From Crambe crambe (taxonomy: Eukaryota; Porifera; Demospongiae; Poecilosclerida; Crambeidae), in contig OZ004584.1 in NCBI GenBank assembly GCA_963924555.1, positions 7,501,001 to 7,565,000 on the forward strand: a stretch of DNA of 64,000 bases, given 5' to 3'. Positions 1-11,211 of the stretch are shown here, one piece after another. The position numbers were made by a program, and so were the translations under genes. The notes beneath the pieces are model-generated. The model did no database searches and was not told the origin of the DNA. It was given only the letters and a program-made list of their open reading frames with translations. The number at the start of each line of letters is the position of its first letter. The stretch's first letter is position 1.

Positions 1-2
1 AC

Positions 3-743
3 TACTGGATCAGGTCCTCCAATGGCTCTGCTGTACGTGTGTACTGTGACACAAGGTCATGTGGTGGAGTCACTGGAGGGTGGATGAGAGTGGCTAGTCT
101 GGACTGGAGCAATGAATCTCTTCCATGTCCTGATGGATTCAGAGAACGCAGTGATTCAAACATCCGCACTTGTGGAATCAATTCCATATCAACTGGTTCA
201 TGTTCTTCTATAATCTTTGAAACATACAGCACTGTGTATAGTAGAGTCTGTGGCAAGATAAATGCTCATCAAGTTGGTAATCCCGATGCCTTTTCTAGAA
301 GTGATTCAAATATAAACATTGACTCTAATTACATGGATGGTGTTAGTCTTACACATGGAAGCAATCCTAGGGGACACATCTGGACTTTTGTTGCAGCAGT
401 TAATGATGAACCTGGTTTAATACGTTCAGATAGCCTCTGTCAGTGTGTGAGACCAGGTGATACGAGCATCATGGCCCCTCCTTCTTTTGTGGGAATGGAC
501 TACTTCTGCGATACAGGAAGTCGAAGTGGATCACATATTGGACAGTTTTACCCTAATGATCCCCTGTGGGATGGGGCTGGGTGTGCTTCTACTAGCACAT
601 GCTGTTCCTTCAATAACCCCCCGTGGTTCCACAAGCAACTCCCATCAGTCACCACTGACAATATAGAGATGAGGGTGTGTCGTGATGAGGGCAGAAGCAA
701 TGAAGACATCGCCATAACAAATATTGAACTTTATGTACAGTAG
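3..743 (+). CDS. Receptor A, fibrinogen-like ectodomain, 5' truncated by window edge
   Basis: The frame is open from base 3 to the stop at 743 and encodes only the C-terminal head of the array's receptor family. It starts inside the fibrinogen-like motif ([16 protein letters not shown]) and continues through [20 protein letters not shown] and the closing block [22 protein letters not shown] to the final LYVQ. It belongs to the W class of heads ([12 protein letters not shown]), shared with the loci at 24035 and 36631, and like them has no intron after HIWTF. Relative to paralogs one codon is missing (YCD-TRSC instead of YCDMTRSC), an in-frame 3-base deletion. The tail, membrane helix and stalk lie before the window. 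The head is presumably extracellular and ligand-binding by analogy with fibrinogen-related domains; the ligand is unknown. Confidence 0.8.
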   Translation, partial: YWIRSSNGSAVRVYCDTRSCGGVTGGWMRVASLDWSNESLPCPDGFRERSDSNIRTCGINSISTGSCSSIIFETYSTVYSRVCGKINAHQVGNPDAFSRSDSNINIDSNYMDGVSLTHGSNPRGHIWTFVAAVNDEPGLIRSDSLCQCVRPGDTSIMAPPSFVGMDYFCDTGSRSGSHIGQFYPNDPLWDGAGCASTSTCCSFNNPPWFHKQLPSVTTDNIEMRVCRDEGRSNEDIAITNIELYVQ

Positions 744-1944
744 TATTCTGAGATAAACATCATCTTCAACATAAATAGTCATTTAGAGACACTATATCAT
801 TATGGATTGAAACATACACCATTTTGGTTGTGTAAATTTTTAACTTCTTGCTGGTATGTGAGCTGGGTGTGGTTAACATGTACCGACACATTTTCGACCT
901 GGGAAACTGAAACATTGTATGAGGATTCTACATTGAGTCATCCATAGAGATTTAGGGTGGGAGAGCATGGATTGAAGTATGAATGCAATATGGAATATTA
1001 AATTCAATGGTGCACGGAGGCCCTGGAATGCTGGGGCATTTTAGTGCAGGAATAATCAGTGTATACCATGTAGGCATCTTTCTATTATGCTAATTTTTTT
1101 GCCTGTTTGACCCCATTATGCTCTAGATTGTGCCCATAATCTTACTGAAAAATCAAGGTTTTCTTCTTCACACACACACTTACTCACTAGCCTAATTGCA
1201 TGCATTCCAATGATACATGATTATAAATAAGGTTCATGAGATAACTAGATTGTTTACTTCCTTAACCTTAACGTTTGGAATCTATTTGCTAAAAAGAAAC
1301 AATTAACCCTAATAATAATTATGCCTGAAAATTCACCTATTATGCTAGCATTATGCCTGATGCTCAGGAGTACCTATCATACCTAAAATTATTCCGGCAT
1401 AATAGATACCAGACCCTTCCCCCCTCCAAAATAAGAAGGAAAAAAAAAGGAGTATGTAGCAAGTATGGTCATCTAGCTAGCTTAAGGCTATTGTACATTA
1501 ATTTTTCCTGAGTATGCACATCACCAATACTCAAATTATGTCATATGTCAGAGGTGGTGTGCTAGTGTAGGGCCACATCCACCCATACTGAGGGTGCATG
1601 TCGAAGTCAGTATGATGTAGCAATAAGTCTACCTATACACTGCAAAATGAAATTATTATTTTAACAAACTTGCTTAGGGCACAGGATTTATTATGTCTGA
1701 CGAACTACTGCTGAATGAATTTATAACTTGCAGTGTGTAGCCTGTCATAATGTGCAATATTAAAGTCACACTTGCAGTTATGAGAAACCATGGTCAACCG
1801 AGCCCCAAGTAAAGTTCTACACTGCAAAAACAGAATCATTATTTCAATTGTTAGGCAAGATTAATTATCGTTGAAATAACCAAACAGTTTGTTATATTCA
1901 CCAAAAATATAGTGTCATTTTGATTAATCTCACTTAACTTTGAT
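744..1944. other. Intergenic, dispersed repeats
   Basis: No gene seen. It holds pieces of dispersed repeats also found at 4.7-5.3 and 6.9-7.2 kb, and two partial copies of a MITE with the terminal motif CACTGCAAAA (near 1639 and 1822). The second copy is cut at about 1938 by the receptor relic that follows. Confidence 0.5.
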
Positions 1945-2041
1945 TTTGTGAATGGACTACTTCTGCAATACAGAAAGTCGAAGTGGAGAACAAAGTGGAC
2001 TTTTTTATCCCGTGGGATGAAGGGTGTGCTTCTACTAGCAT
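1945..2041 (+). pseudogene. Relic of a W-class receptor head
   Basis: About 95 bases match the stretch of the W-class receptor heads that encodes [13 protein letters not shown]...[12 protein letters not shown], with several substitutions and a small deletion around the DPLWDG codons. No flanking receptor sequence remains. It is a decayed fragment. Confidence 0.75.
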
Positions 2042-2464
2042 ATATTCATTTTTTGCTGCTCTGGTGCAAAAATTTCACTTCGAAATTAATATGAACAGTG
2101 TCTTATTATTATTAAGAGTTGATTTTTTAAAACATGAAATTCAATATTATCTGTATTTTCTTCCTGTTCCTGTATTTTGTATGTCACATGACACACACCC
2201 CTTATTAAGTAGCAACATCGTAAGCATCCTAAAAATAGGTCCAAATAAGGAAATGTCTGAAGTGTTTAGTTTTTAGTGACCTATTCTTGGCTAACACTTA
2301 GCTACATCACTCTTGCCTGAGACTATTATTATCATTATGCTGAGCCATCCAATGGAGGTGGATGGTATAGCTAATATGGCTCTTGAGGATTATATATTCC
2401 CATGGATCATGCAGAACGTTTACAACTATAGCCAATAAATTTTGTAAGAATATTACTGGTAAAG

Positions 2465-2660
2465 ATATCATTGGTCATTTCCCCCTCCCCCCCCCCCCCC
2501 CCCCCCCCCCCACCAGTATAGCTGTATAGAATTGCTCAGATTGAATGGGTGAAATAGAAAGGTTTGATATTATCGTCAGTTTCACTTCTCTAGTGTGAAT
2601 TTTTTGAGCTTCTTGTGGACCTTGTGAACTACCTGACACAGCTGGATTTCCTTCCTGTAA
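2465..2660 (-). pseudogene. Decayed copy of the TERT motif A exon
   Basis: Read on the minus strand, this stretch aligns with the functional TERT exon at 23335-23126 (AATCCAGCTGT, CACAAGAAGCTCAAAAA, TTCACACTAGAG, CCTTTCTATTTCACCCATT), but with indels, and its 3' part is replaced by a C homopolymer (about 2477-2510). It lies roughly 330 bases before receptor B, the same arrangement as at 26.1 kb and 36.2 kb. Confidence 0.75.
2477..2510 (+). repeat. Poly-C tract
   Basis: A run of more than 30 C, with an A near its end. Its length is probably unreliable in assembly. Confidence 0.8.
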
Positions 2661-2993
2661 CTAAATGAAAGAGAGTCCAAATATCACTTAGAATATGTTC
2701 AGTGCCTTGTACCAGAAAGTTAATTTTTGACAAAGCTACATGAATATTTCCTTCCTATTACTTTCTGCATGTCACAAATAGTAAGCGCAAAAAAATTTCT
2801 TCTATTACTAATAGGTCCAAATAAGGAAACTTTAATTAAGTTGTTGTCTTTAGTGGCCTACGCTTAGCTACCATGTAGCTAGATCACTTTTGTCTGTTTG
2901 CTTTTGTCTGTTTGGGTAACATTCTATGTAATCATTTTCGTGACCTAATCTACATACAGACCTTGATAGAGGTAGACTTGAATTAGTGTCCAA

Positions 2994-4442
2994 ATGAGTT
3001 CCAAATTTGTTGACAACACTGCCACTTACTCTGGGGTGGATGTGACTAAGAAGAAGACTCGTCTTGCTTCTAAGAAAGACAAGCCACCTAAAATACTCTC
3101 TGATATCCCCATGTATTCTGAGATCAATCAAGTGAGTGAGACATCTGCTCCAAGGAATGCTGATACTGCATTTGATAATCAAGTGTATTCCATGGGCACA
3201 TCAGACAACACGTATTCAAAGTTAAACAGAACAGTTGAACAGTCTCGTCAGGAAAATCCAGCAACTCCTCATGATAATGTGCTTGGGACTAAGACTGCCC
3301 CACACAAAGAGAAGTCAAAGAAAGATCAGCATGAAAGGAACTTAGTATGGATCATGATCAGTGTCAATATTCTGCTACTCCTTGTAGTGGGTATACTTGC
3401 TGTGGTTGCACTTATAAAATTGAATACCGAAATAGTCTCCCTCAGAGCATTACTTTCTAATTCCAGTGCTGTGCTGAGTCGAAATTTTTCAGCACTTGAG
3501 AATAAGTTGGATTCAAGAGTGAATGACCTTTATACCATACATTCGACTGGAAGGAACTCTGATAATCCTGCTATCTCATGTTCCCATATCTTGCTGTTGA
3601 ATTCCCCCTCTCCATCAGATCACTACTGGATCAGGTCCTCCAATGGCTCTGCTGTACGTGTGTACTGTGACATGACCAGGTTGTGTGGTGGAGTCACTGG
3701 AGGGTGGATGAGAGTGGTTAGCCTGGACATGAGAGACAATAGTAGCCAGTGTCCCAGTGATCTCAGGATGGCGATTCCTGGGAATAATTGTAATCCTGAA
3801 CCTAGAATATGTGAAATTGGTACAAATGCTGGTACTGGAAAATGTACTTCAAATAGTTACACTTCACATGGTTTTTACTATTCCCATGTATGTGGGATGA
3901 TCAGAGCCTATCAGTATAGGACAGTTGATGCATTTGCAGGTTGGACCAGACGAATGTCTGGCAATATAAACTCCAACTATGTTGATGGTGTGAGTCTGAC
4001 TCATGGAGTGCGCCCCTCAAGGAAGCACATTTGGACTTTTGCTGCAGGTACAAGAATTCTTGTGTGTATGTGTGTGTGTGTGTGTGTGTGTGTTGGGGGG
4101 GGGGGGGGGGGTAACTGGAAAAAGGATTGAAAAATGTGTATTCTTATATATTGTTGTACAGGTATGAGGGATTGTGACTTGAATCAACCTTCATTCGTTG
4201 AAAATAGTCATTTATTTTGTGGTGGAGTTGATGGTACAGTTGATAACTGTTATGAGGAATCTCTTCTATGGGATGGGGAGGACTGTTGGTCCACTGTGGA
4301 CTGCACTCGCAATGATCCTCCATGGTTCTACAGACAACTTCCAGAACTCACCTCTGACGACATAGAGATGAGAGTGTGTTGTGACCAACCTCACGATGAT
4401 GAAGACATTGGAATTGAAGCATTTGAAATTTACGTCCAGTGA
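2994..4442 (+). CDS. Receptor B: type II membrane protein with fibrinogen-like head, two exons
   Basis: Exon 1 is 2994-4047 and exon 2 is 4162-4442; joined phase 1 they encode about 444 residues. The start is the ATG of MSSKF, the conserved start of the class 1 tail. Residues 1-116 form a basic, Ser/Thr-rich cytoplasmic tail with tyrosine motifs at about Y12 (TYSGV), Y41 (MYSEI) and Y74 (TYSKL). Residues 117-141 are a single hydrophobic helix without a signal peptide, preceded by a Lys/Arg cluster, so type II topology is expected. A short stalk (142-190) leads to a fibrinogen-like head starting near C196 ([19 protein letters not shown]). The donor is GCAG/GTACAA and the acceptor TTGTACAG. The intron holds a GT microsatellite and a G run. 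Exon 2 supplies the conserved [19 protein letters not shown] block. Compared with paralogs, TYSEV has become TYSGV. The function is unknown; I infer a recognition receptor. Confidence 0.85.
4070..4111 (+). repeat. GT microsatellite and G run in the receptor B intron
   Basis: A (GT)n tract is followed by about 20 consecutive G. Both lie inside the 114-base intron. Confidence 0.85.
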
Positions 4443-5627
4443 TGAACAAGGGAGTGGATGATGATCAATGGACATTACATTTCAATCATTAATTTATAAG
4501 AAAGTTCATTCACAATAGCTTAATACACACACTTCTTATTATAGCTACTGCCTCATTATTATTATGTATAGCTAGCCATGTGTGGTTATTTTATTTTTCA
4601 TAATAGCATCAAATATGGAATGGAGAATGTACTTGGAACAGATCATGAAACAGAGAATGGAATAAAGTAGGGAATGGATTGTAGAACAGAGTATGAAATG
4701 GACTGTATGTATGGAATTATGCATCTGAAGCCATCATCATAGGTAGTGTGCATATATTCAGGTAGCCAAATATTAATATTGCATTATTACAGTCTGTTTA
4801 TGGGCATATGTCAGGTAGGCTTATTGCCACACCCACTGACATGCCCCAAAGTGAGTCTGGCTTTTTGGCTTCTACACTAGTATAGTACACACTGACACTT
4901 GACATTGAATATTGCTCAATAGAGGTGTAGCTAGACACTTTGCTACACCCACTGATACTGAGGGCATGTCAGCAACAAGCCTAGATCTCTACTTGGAACT
5001 TGATTGACCCATGGTCTCTCATAACTGCAAGTGTGTGACTTTAATATTGTACATAATGACCATTCAGCAGAATGGTCGGATTATAAATCCTGGACCCACT
5101 AAGTGGATATTTGTACATATATATACACACTGCAAAAATAGAATTGTTATTTCATTAAACATAACTGTTAATTAAGACTAATCATTGTTGAAACAACCAA
5201 ACAGTTTGTTATATTCACCGAAAATATAGTGTCATTTTGACAGATTTCAAATGATTAACCTCACCTAACTAAGTAGGTTTATTAAAATACCAATTTCGTT
5301 TTTGCAGTGCATCAGCATTCAACAGGACACCAGTATACACATTCATGACTGTGAATATGATGTCATTGTTAATTCTCTAATATAGTTATTCCATAAAGTG
5401 CACTTTGCCTAAAATTATAGTTAAATGGCCTCACTTTAAATATAGTTTTGGTATTATAGAGTTGGTTCTACATGACTATCCACCCAGTTAGTGTTAGTTT
5501 TTGTGATGAGACTAAAAAGTATTCTACTTAGCTAAATTAATGTAGTTAGTTTCTATATGATTGTAGCCTGCAGTCTTCTGCACTAAGTCCTTTCATGTCT
5601 AGCTACTCTGTTTGAGTGGTCACAAAA
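4443..5627. other. Intergenic, dispersed repeats
   Basis: No gene seen. The stretch 4745-4870 recurs in inverted orientation at 6890-7010, and 4905-5100 recurs in direct orientation at 7030-7200. A MITE occupies 5127-5311. Confidence 0.55.
5127..5311. mobile_element. MITE with CACTGCAAAAA termini
   Basis: The element of about 185 bp starts with ACTGCAAAAATAGAA and ends with the inverse (TTTCGTTTTTGCAGTG). Related partial copies occur at 1639 and 1822. There is no coding capacity. Confidence 0.6.
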
Positions 5628-6027
5628 ATGAGTTCCGAGTTCGATGTTAACAAAGATGATCAACCTGAAATACTCTCTGATATATTCCTGTATACTCTGA
5701 AGTCAATCCAAAGAGGGAGTCATCCCCTCCTCATGTGGAAACATTTGAGAATCAAGCTTACTCCATCAATACACTCATGAACACACATTCAAAGTCACCT
5801 CATCAGCCAAATCCAGCAACTCATCATGATACTCTGATGATCCCCTGTGGGAAGGGATGGGGCTGGGTGTGCTTCTACTAGCATGTGCTGTTCCTAATAA
5901 CTCCCCAAGGTTCCACAAACAACTTCCATCAGCCACCACTGACGACATAGAGATAAGGGCATGTCATGATGAAAGCAGACACAATGAAGATATTGCCATA
6001 TCAAATGTTGAACTTTATGTACAGTAG
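5628..6027 (+). pseudogene. Receptor C: internally deleted pseudogene
   Basis: It starts with an ATG and a class 2-like tail ([18 protein letters not shown]). A one-base disruption in the YSEI motif region shifts the frame. At about 5835 the sequence jumps directly to the end of a W-class head ([30 protein letters not shown], stop). Membrane helix, stalk and most of the head are gone. It combines a class 2 tail with a W-class head, a pairing not seen in the intact genes here. Confidence 0.85.
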
Positions 6028-6546
6028 TGTTGAGACAAACTCATCTTCACTAAAGTTTAACAACTAGCTAGTCACATTATAATGTGATAATGTTGCCATA
6101 CCTACATCAAACATGAACTGCTATCTTGCTGGTATGAGGTGGGTGTGGTTTAAACAAGTACCAACACATTGACTCCAATTAGATTCTTATAATGTGCTAG
6201 TATGATTACTACATTAGTATGAGCTAAACCATTGATGGATGTGGATGCAAATTAACGGCTCTGTGACTCCATGGATTACACAGAAAGCAATCCTTATAAC
6301 CTTATAATAACTGTAATCCAATGTAATTTCCTATACTAATTGCTATACAGTGAAAGGATGATAATTGCATTGAATAGAAGATCTCATTTTCTCAGTGTCT
6401 GAGCTTCTCATGGAACGTGTTATCGACACAGTGTTGGGTTTCCTTCCCTGAAACTATAAGTGAAAGAGAGTATGAACATCAAAGTTGCTTTAGTGTCTCT
6501 TTCAACATGAAGATACTTCCTTATACTGTAAATCCACTGTAACATC

Positions 6547-6717
6547 CACCCACATGACATTATTGATAAACAACATGACATTGTTGATAAACATTGTTAT
6601 TTGACTACCCATCACCCACATGACATTGTTGATAAACATTATTGTTGCCCACCACCCACATGACATTGTTGATAAACATTGTTGTTGCCCACCACCCACA
6701 TGACATTGATAAACGCT
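6547..6717 (+). repeat. Minisatellite, ACCCACATGACATTGTTGATA type
   Basis: Four or more imperfect copies of a unit of roughly 25-45 bases built on CATGACATTGTTGATAAAC. A related set occurs at 7366-7480. Spacing and units are irregular, and no cas genes are present. Confidence 0.8.
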
Positions 6718-6743
6718 AGCAACGGTTGCTATAGTCTAAATAA

Positions 6744-6883
6744 GTTAGACACCTCGACCAACGGGATCTACGGTATTTAGAAACCCTCGGGCCCTTAGTA
6801 GTGCCCTCGCTGCGCTCGGGCTGCTACAGCCCAGGGCCCTTGGGTTTCTAAATACCGTAGATCCCTTGGTCTCGGTGTCTAAC
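6744..6883. mobile_element. Hairpin (foldback) MITE
   Basis: The left arm 6744-6795 and right arm 6833-6883 are near-perfect inverted repeats (GTTAGACACC, GGGATCTACGGTATTTAGAA, GGGCCCT). The GC-rich loop contains CCTCGCTGCGCTCGGG. The base composition differs sharply from the flanks. Confidence 0.8.
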
Positions 6884-7365
6884 GTATATGTAGAAGCCAA
6901 AAAAGCCACACCCACTTTGGGGCATGTCAGTGGGTGTGGCAATAAGCCTACCTGACATATGCCCATAAACAGACTGTAATAATATATAATGCAATATTAA
7001 TATTTAGCTAACTGAATATGTACACCACCTATACTCAATAGAGGTGTAGACACTTTGCTACACCCACTGATATACCCTTGAGGGCATGTCAGCAATAAGC
7101 CTAGATCTCTAGGTTGACCCACGGCCTCTCATAACTGCAAGTGTGTGACTTTAATATAGTACATATTGAGAATGGTTTGATTATAAATCCTGGACCCACT
7201 ACATCCAATGGCTATAACAACTACAAGTGTCTGAGCTTCTCGTGGACCTACAACATGTTATCAACACAGTGTTGGGTTTCCTTCCCTGAAAACTAAGTAA
7301 AAGTGAACATGAACATCAAAGTTGCTTTAGTGCCTTTCATGACTACCCATCACCCACATAACATT

Positions 7366-7480
7366 GCTGATAAACACCACCCACATAACATTGCTGATAA
7401 ACATTGACTACCCACCACCCATATAACATTGCTGATAAACATTGATTACCCACCACCCACATGACATTGTTGATAAGCAT
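7366..7480 (+). repeat. Minisatellite, CATAACATTGCTGATAAAC units
   Basis: About four imperfect copies of a unit related to the one at 6547, with ATAACATTGCTGATAAACA as core. Confidence 0.7.
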
Positions 7481-7618
7481 TATCGTTGTTAGTTTTAGGT
7501 GGTTTTAGTTTAAGTGTTAGTTATAACTAGTACAGCCATAGATCAATATGACCACACCACACACAAAACGTGCCATCTGTGGGGGCCGGGGGGTCTGGGG
7601 AATATTATGCCCTCCCCC

Positions 7619-7745
7619 TGAACTTAGTATGGATCGTGATCAGTCCTACTAACTCCTTGCAGTGGGTACAGTTGCTGTCAATCCATCACTCCCACTTGCA
7701 GAAGTAATGATGAAATAGTCTCCTTCAGAGCATTAGTGGCACTCT
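7619..7745 (+). pseudogene. Receptor relic: membrane helix and start of stalk
   Basis: It matches the receptor stretch AACTTAGTATGGATCGTGAT through the membrane helix codons and into the stalk (GAAATAGTCTCCTTCAGAGC), with deletions. It has no start and no head. Confidence 0.7.
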
Positions 7746-8962
7746 GACTGTACCCATAGTTAGTTATCACAGCTAATGGCTATAACAACATTGCACATTA
7801 TCTCCTACAGCACTCGTACTTGTTTGATCAGCCCCCTTCTGGGTTTCTGTTTTGTCTAAGCTCCCACTGGAATAATTATACTCATTGATTGAGAAGACTT
7901 GCTGATTTGCATCACATAGCTGTGTTAATCGTATTGTTGTGTGAATGTATATGCTAGATCATATGCCATAGGCTGCATACAGTGCTATGTACGTAATGTA
8001 TGTATGCACTAGTAGCCTGTGCACATTCGTGTGAATATCATATGGTACATTCCACTATTACAGTGAAACCTCCAAACAACAGCCAAGTTCGGGACAAGAT
8101 TTTTTGGCTTTGTAGAGAGGTTGCCCGTGCATTTCGGAGCTTTTCCATTCTTGCCCACTACTGATCCTTATACTTACTATTGGGTGAATTCATGAAGAGA
8201 ATGAGTGTCTATGATCATTGATTCATGAGGGATTTCTACTCATTATCGCCACATTGTAGTTTATTCTTGTGACGACCCTGGGTATAAACTGGGCATGTGT
8301 GTCAATTTTATTCTGAATTTTGCAGCTGGGGGCAATGATCTTGGCCATTGTTTGGAGTAGAGAAGGTCGCCACTTCTTGGAGTCTATGTTAATAATCATT
8401 CTACTTTGGCTACTGGCAACATTTCGGAGGTTTCACTGTCAGTCAGTAGATGTTCATAAATCAAGTATAGGCATGGCTGTACCTAATGGCCTCATTTGCT
8501 AACAATACAGGTTAGATACAGTACTTATGCACTTGCACCAAAGTTGTGACTCCATGCAGTACATTCCTTTGTTCCTTTGATATAGTTCCTTAATGGCTTG
8601 ACTAATGAGTTTATAATCAGTAATGGTGTAATGGTATGTGCAAGGCTACATCCAATTCCACCCACATGACATTTGATAGTACCAACCTAGCAGCTACATG
8701 ACATTTTGATAAACACATTCTTGCAGAAACACTAACAGTTCCAGTAGAAAAGTTTACAGGAAGCGATGTTGTACAAGACATTCGATAAAAGCATTAGGAT
8801 AATGTTACTAAACGCATTCTTGCAGGAACTTGAATGATAAAACAGCATTGAATTTCCTGCAGTAAAGTTTCTAAGTGTCCCACTCAGCTAGAATATTGTA
8901 GTTTCAATATCAAAGCTATAGCTATTTTTTCGTGACTACTCTCAGACTAGAGGTTCGACAAA

Positions 8963-10335
8963 ATGAGTTCCCAGTTTAATGCCAACGACAATGATCAAGA
9001 TACTTATGTCTATTCTGAAATCAATCCAAACAGGGAGTCATCACCTCCACATGTGGAAACATTTCAAAATCAAGCTTACTCCATCAATAAACTGGTGAAT
9101 ACTGACAAGGTGTTTGGGACTAAGACTACTCCATGCAAAGAGAAGTCAAAGAATAACCAGTGTGAAAGGAACTTAGTATGTATCGTGATCAGTGTTATTA
9201 TCCTGCTACTCCTTGCAGTGGGTGCAGTTGCTGTGGCCGCACTTGTCCAAGTTTCAAAAAAGAATTTGGAAATGGTCTCCAATAACTCATCACTACTACG
9301 TGCAGAACTTTCAAAGTTGAATGATGAAATAGTCTCCCTCAGAGCATCACTCTCAAATTCCAGTGCTGTGTTGAGTCGAAAATTTTCAGCACTTGAGACT
9401 AAGACACAAATTCAATTTGATGGGTTGAATTCAAGAGTGGATTACCTTTATACCTTACATTCAAATGAAACGAATACGAATATTAACCCCGCTGCTTCAT
9501 GTTCCCTCATCTTGCAGTTGAATTCCTCCTCTCCATCAGGTCACTACTGGATCAGGTCCTCCAATGGCTCTGTTGTACGTGTATACTGTGACATGACCAG
9601 GTCATGTGGTGGAGTCACTGGAGGGTGGACGAGAGTGGCTAGTCTGGACAGGAGAGATAACAGTAGCCAATGTCCCAGTGGTCTAAGGACGGGGAGTGAT
9701 TGCAACCCTGAACCAACATGTGTACTTGACATAGACCCCCGAACTGGAAATTGTTCTTCAAATAGTTACACTTCACACGGTCTTAACTATTCTCATGTAT
9801 GTGGGATGATCAGAGGTTATCAAGTTAGGAACCTCGATGCATTTAGAAACAGGAATCCTATCGATATAAACTCCAACTACGTTGATGGAGTGAGTCTGAC
9901 TCATGGAGTGCCTCCCTTGAGGCAACACATTTGGACTTTTGCTGCTGTTGGTACTTCAGGTAAATCTTAATGCATTTATTAGTGGGGAAGCAGATAAATT
10001 CTTATTCCTTGAAAGACTCATTAGCTCTTGTATTCTTATAAACTGCAGGTGCACACCATTGTGACAACAATATACCTTCATTTATTGAGACCAGTCATTT
10101 ATTCTGTGGTAGAATTAATGGCCAACGCAATGCTGGTGGCTGCTATACGCAAGCACCTCAATGGGACGGAGAGGGCTGTGGGTCCAGAGATGATTGCACT
10201 CGCAATGATCCTCCATGGTTCTACAGACGACTTCCAGAACTCACCTCTGACGACGTTGAGATGAGAGTGTGTCGTGACAATATTCTAGGGGACGAAGACG
10301 TCGCAATTCAAGCATTCGAAATTTATGTCCAGTGA
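8963..10335 (+). CDS. Receptor D: type II membrane protein with fibrinogen-like head, two exons
   Basis: Exon 1 is 8963-9959 (donor CTTCAG/GTAAAT) and exon 2 is 10049-10335 (acceptor AACTGCAG), joined in phase 1 for about 427 residues. The tail is the short class 2 form ([20 protein letters not shown]), about 70 residues, with tyrosine motifs at Y15/Y17 (YVYSEI) and Y39. The membrane helix is about 71-95. The stalk contains [20 protein letters not shown], heptad-like and with glycosylation sequons. The head has the QCPSGL form, with [15 protein letters not shown] and WTFAAVGTSG before the intron. Exon 2 carries an unusual insertion (GQRNAGGCYTQAPQWDGEGC). The whole locus with about 0.9 kb of upstream DNA is duplicated at 27.2-28.9 kb, where its 3' half has been replaced (receptor J). 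Confidence 0.85.
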
Positions 10336-11211
10336 AAATATGATAATCTAAATTAGAATACCTTGAAGTAACTGTCAGCTGTACATGGTTCTTGCTCACA
10401 CACATGCAGCTGTAGCTACAAGAATATTTCCCTCTACACTACCTCATGCATGCACCTGTTATCTTGTAATGATTACTTTTAGTCATAACTATAGTTTCAT
10501 GTAGCTAGACATATTTATGGTACTAATCTATTCATGAAACATGGAATGAGATATGGAATGGAATATGGAGTGAGATATGGAATGGAATATGGAGTGAGAT
10601 ATGGAATGGAATATGGAATGAGATATGGAATGGAATATGAAATGAGATATGGAATGGAATATGGAGTGAGATATGGAATGGAATATGGAATGAGATATGG
10701 AATATGAAATGGAATGGAATATGGAATGGAATATGGAATGGAATGTGTGCTTTCAGAAGCTGATGTGCAATTGGAAATTACTTATGTAGCTATAGAGTTA
10801 TGTACATGATACATGAGGTCACAGATGCATCAGTAGGAAGTCACAAGTTGACATAAATAAGAGTTAATTTTAGCAATAATTGAAACTTGTTACAGAAGTT
10901 ACATGATCATTGGAGGAAATCATACGGTGCATAGTTACAATAACCATTGTTGCTGTCAAAGTAAAAGAGTAACATATCGATCCAATAATACCCATCCACA
11001 TAGTACATATATAGACCAACTAGTATACATGCGCATTGCATAACACATTCATAATCTCTCTACCTCAACCTTTTTTAGTCTAATGACCGTGGCATTGGCA
11101 GCAACTAGATTGCAGGTCTATATAAGTAATCACTGCAGGTGGTTTTGTAACCAGACTATTTGTATCTACTCTCAGACTGTATTATAGAGGCTTGAGTGGT
11201 CACACAAAATA
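10336..11211. other. Intergenic with satellite block
   Basis: No gene seen. Apart from the satellite block at about 10540-10742, the last 180 bases before receptor E resemble those before receptor F (13.5-13.69 kb) and probably contain their shared promoter or 5' leader. Confidence 0.5.
10540..10742 (+). repeat. Satellite, GGAATGGAATATGGAGTGAGATAT type
   Basis: About eight imperfect copies of a 24-base unit made of GGAATGGAATAT and GGAGTGAGATAT halves. Confidence 0.9.

Larger units (their letters stand above)
6028..8962. other. Intergenic with minisatellites, hairpin MITE and receptor relic
   Basis: No intact gene. Short relics of the TERT motif A exon (TGAGCTTCTCGTGGACC type, minus orientation) are seen near 6405-6455 and 7232-7292. 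From about 8075 to the start of receptor D the sequence is closely repeated at 27205-28104, the upstream region of receptor J. Confidence 0.55.

Noticed and set aside
2994..3400. ITAM assignment for class 1 tails
   Set aside because: The YxxL/I motifs are about 28 or more residues apart, not 6-8, so the ITAM spacing is not met. Only YxxPhi/SH2-like motifs are claimed.
4070..4130. Readthrough of receptor B exon 1 to a VCVCVCVGGGGGG end
   Set aside because: This is intronic microsatellite translated in frame. A canonical donor and acceptor restore the conserved C-terminal block.
6547..7480. Regular-looking repeats that might suggest a CRISPR array
   Set aside because: Units are contiguous and imperfect with no unique spacers, and the genome is eukaryotic. 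They are minisatellites.
8320..8502. A 60-codon plus-strand frame with hydrophobic stretch
   Set aside because: The homologous DNA at 27.49 kb does not keep this frame, so it is not conserved coding sequence.
9076..9282. Minus-strand open frames inside receptor genes (also at 17081, 24439, 28221, 47233, 52060)
   Set aside because: They recur in every paralog opposite the membrane helix and tail codons and have no independent features. They are shadows of the receptor frame.
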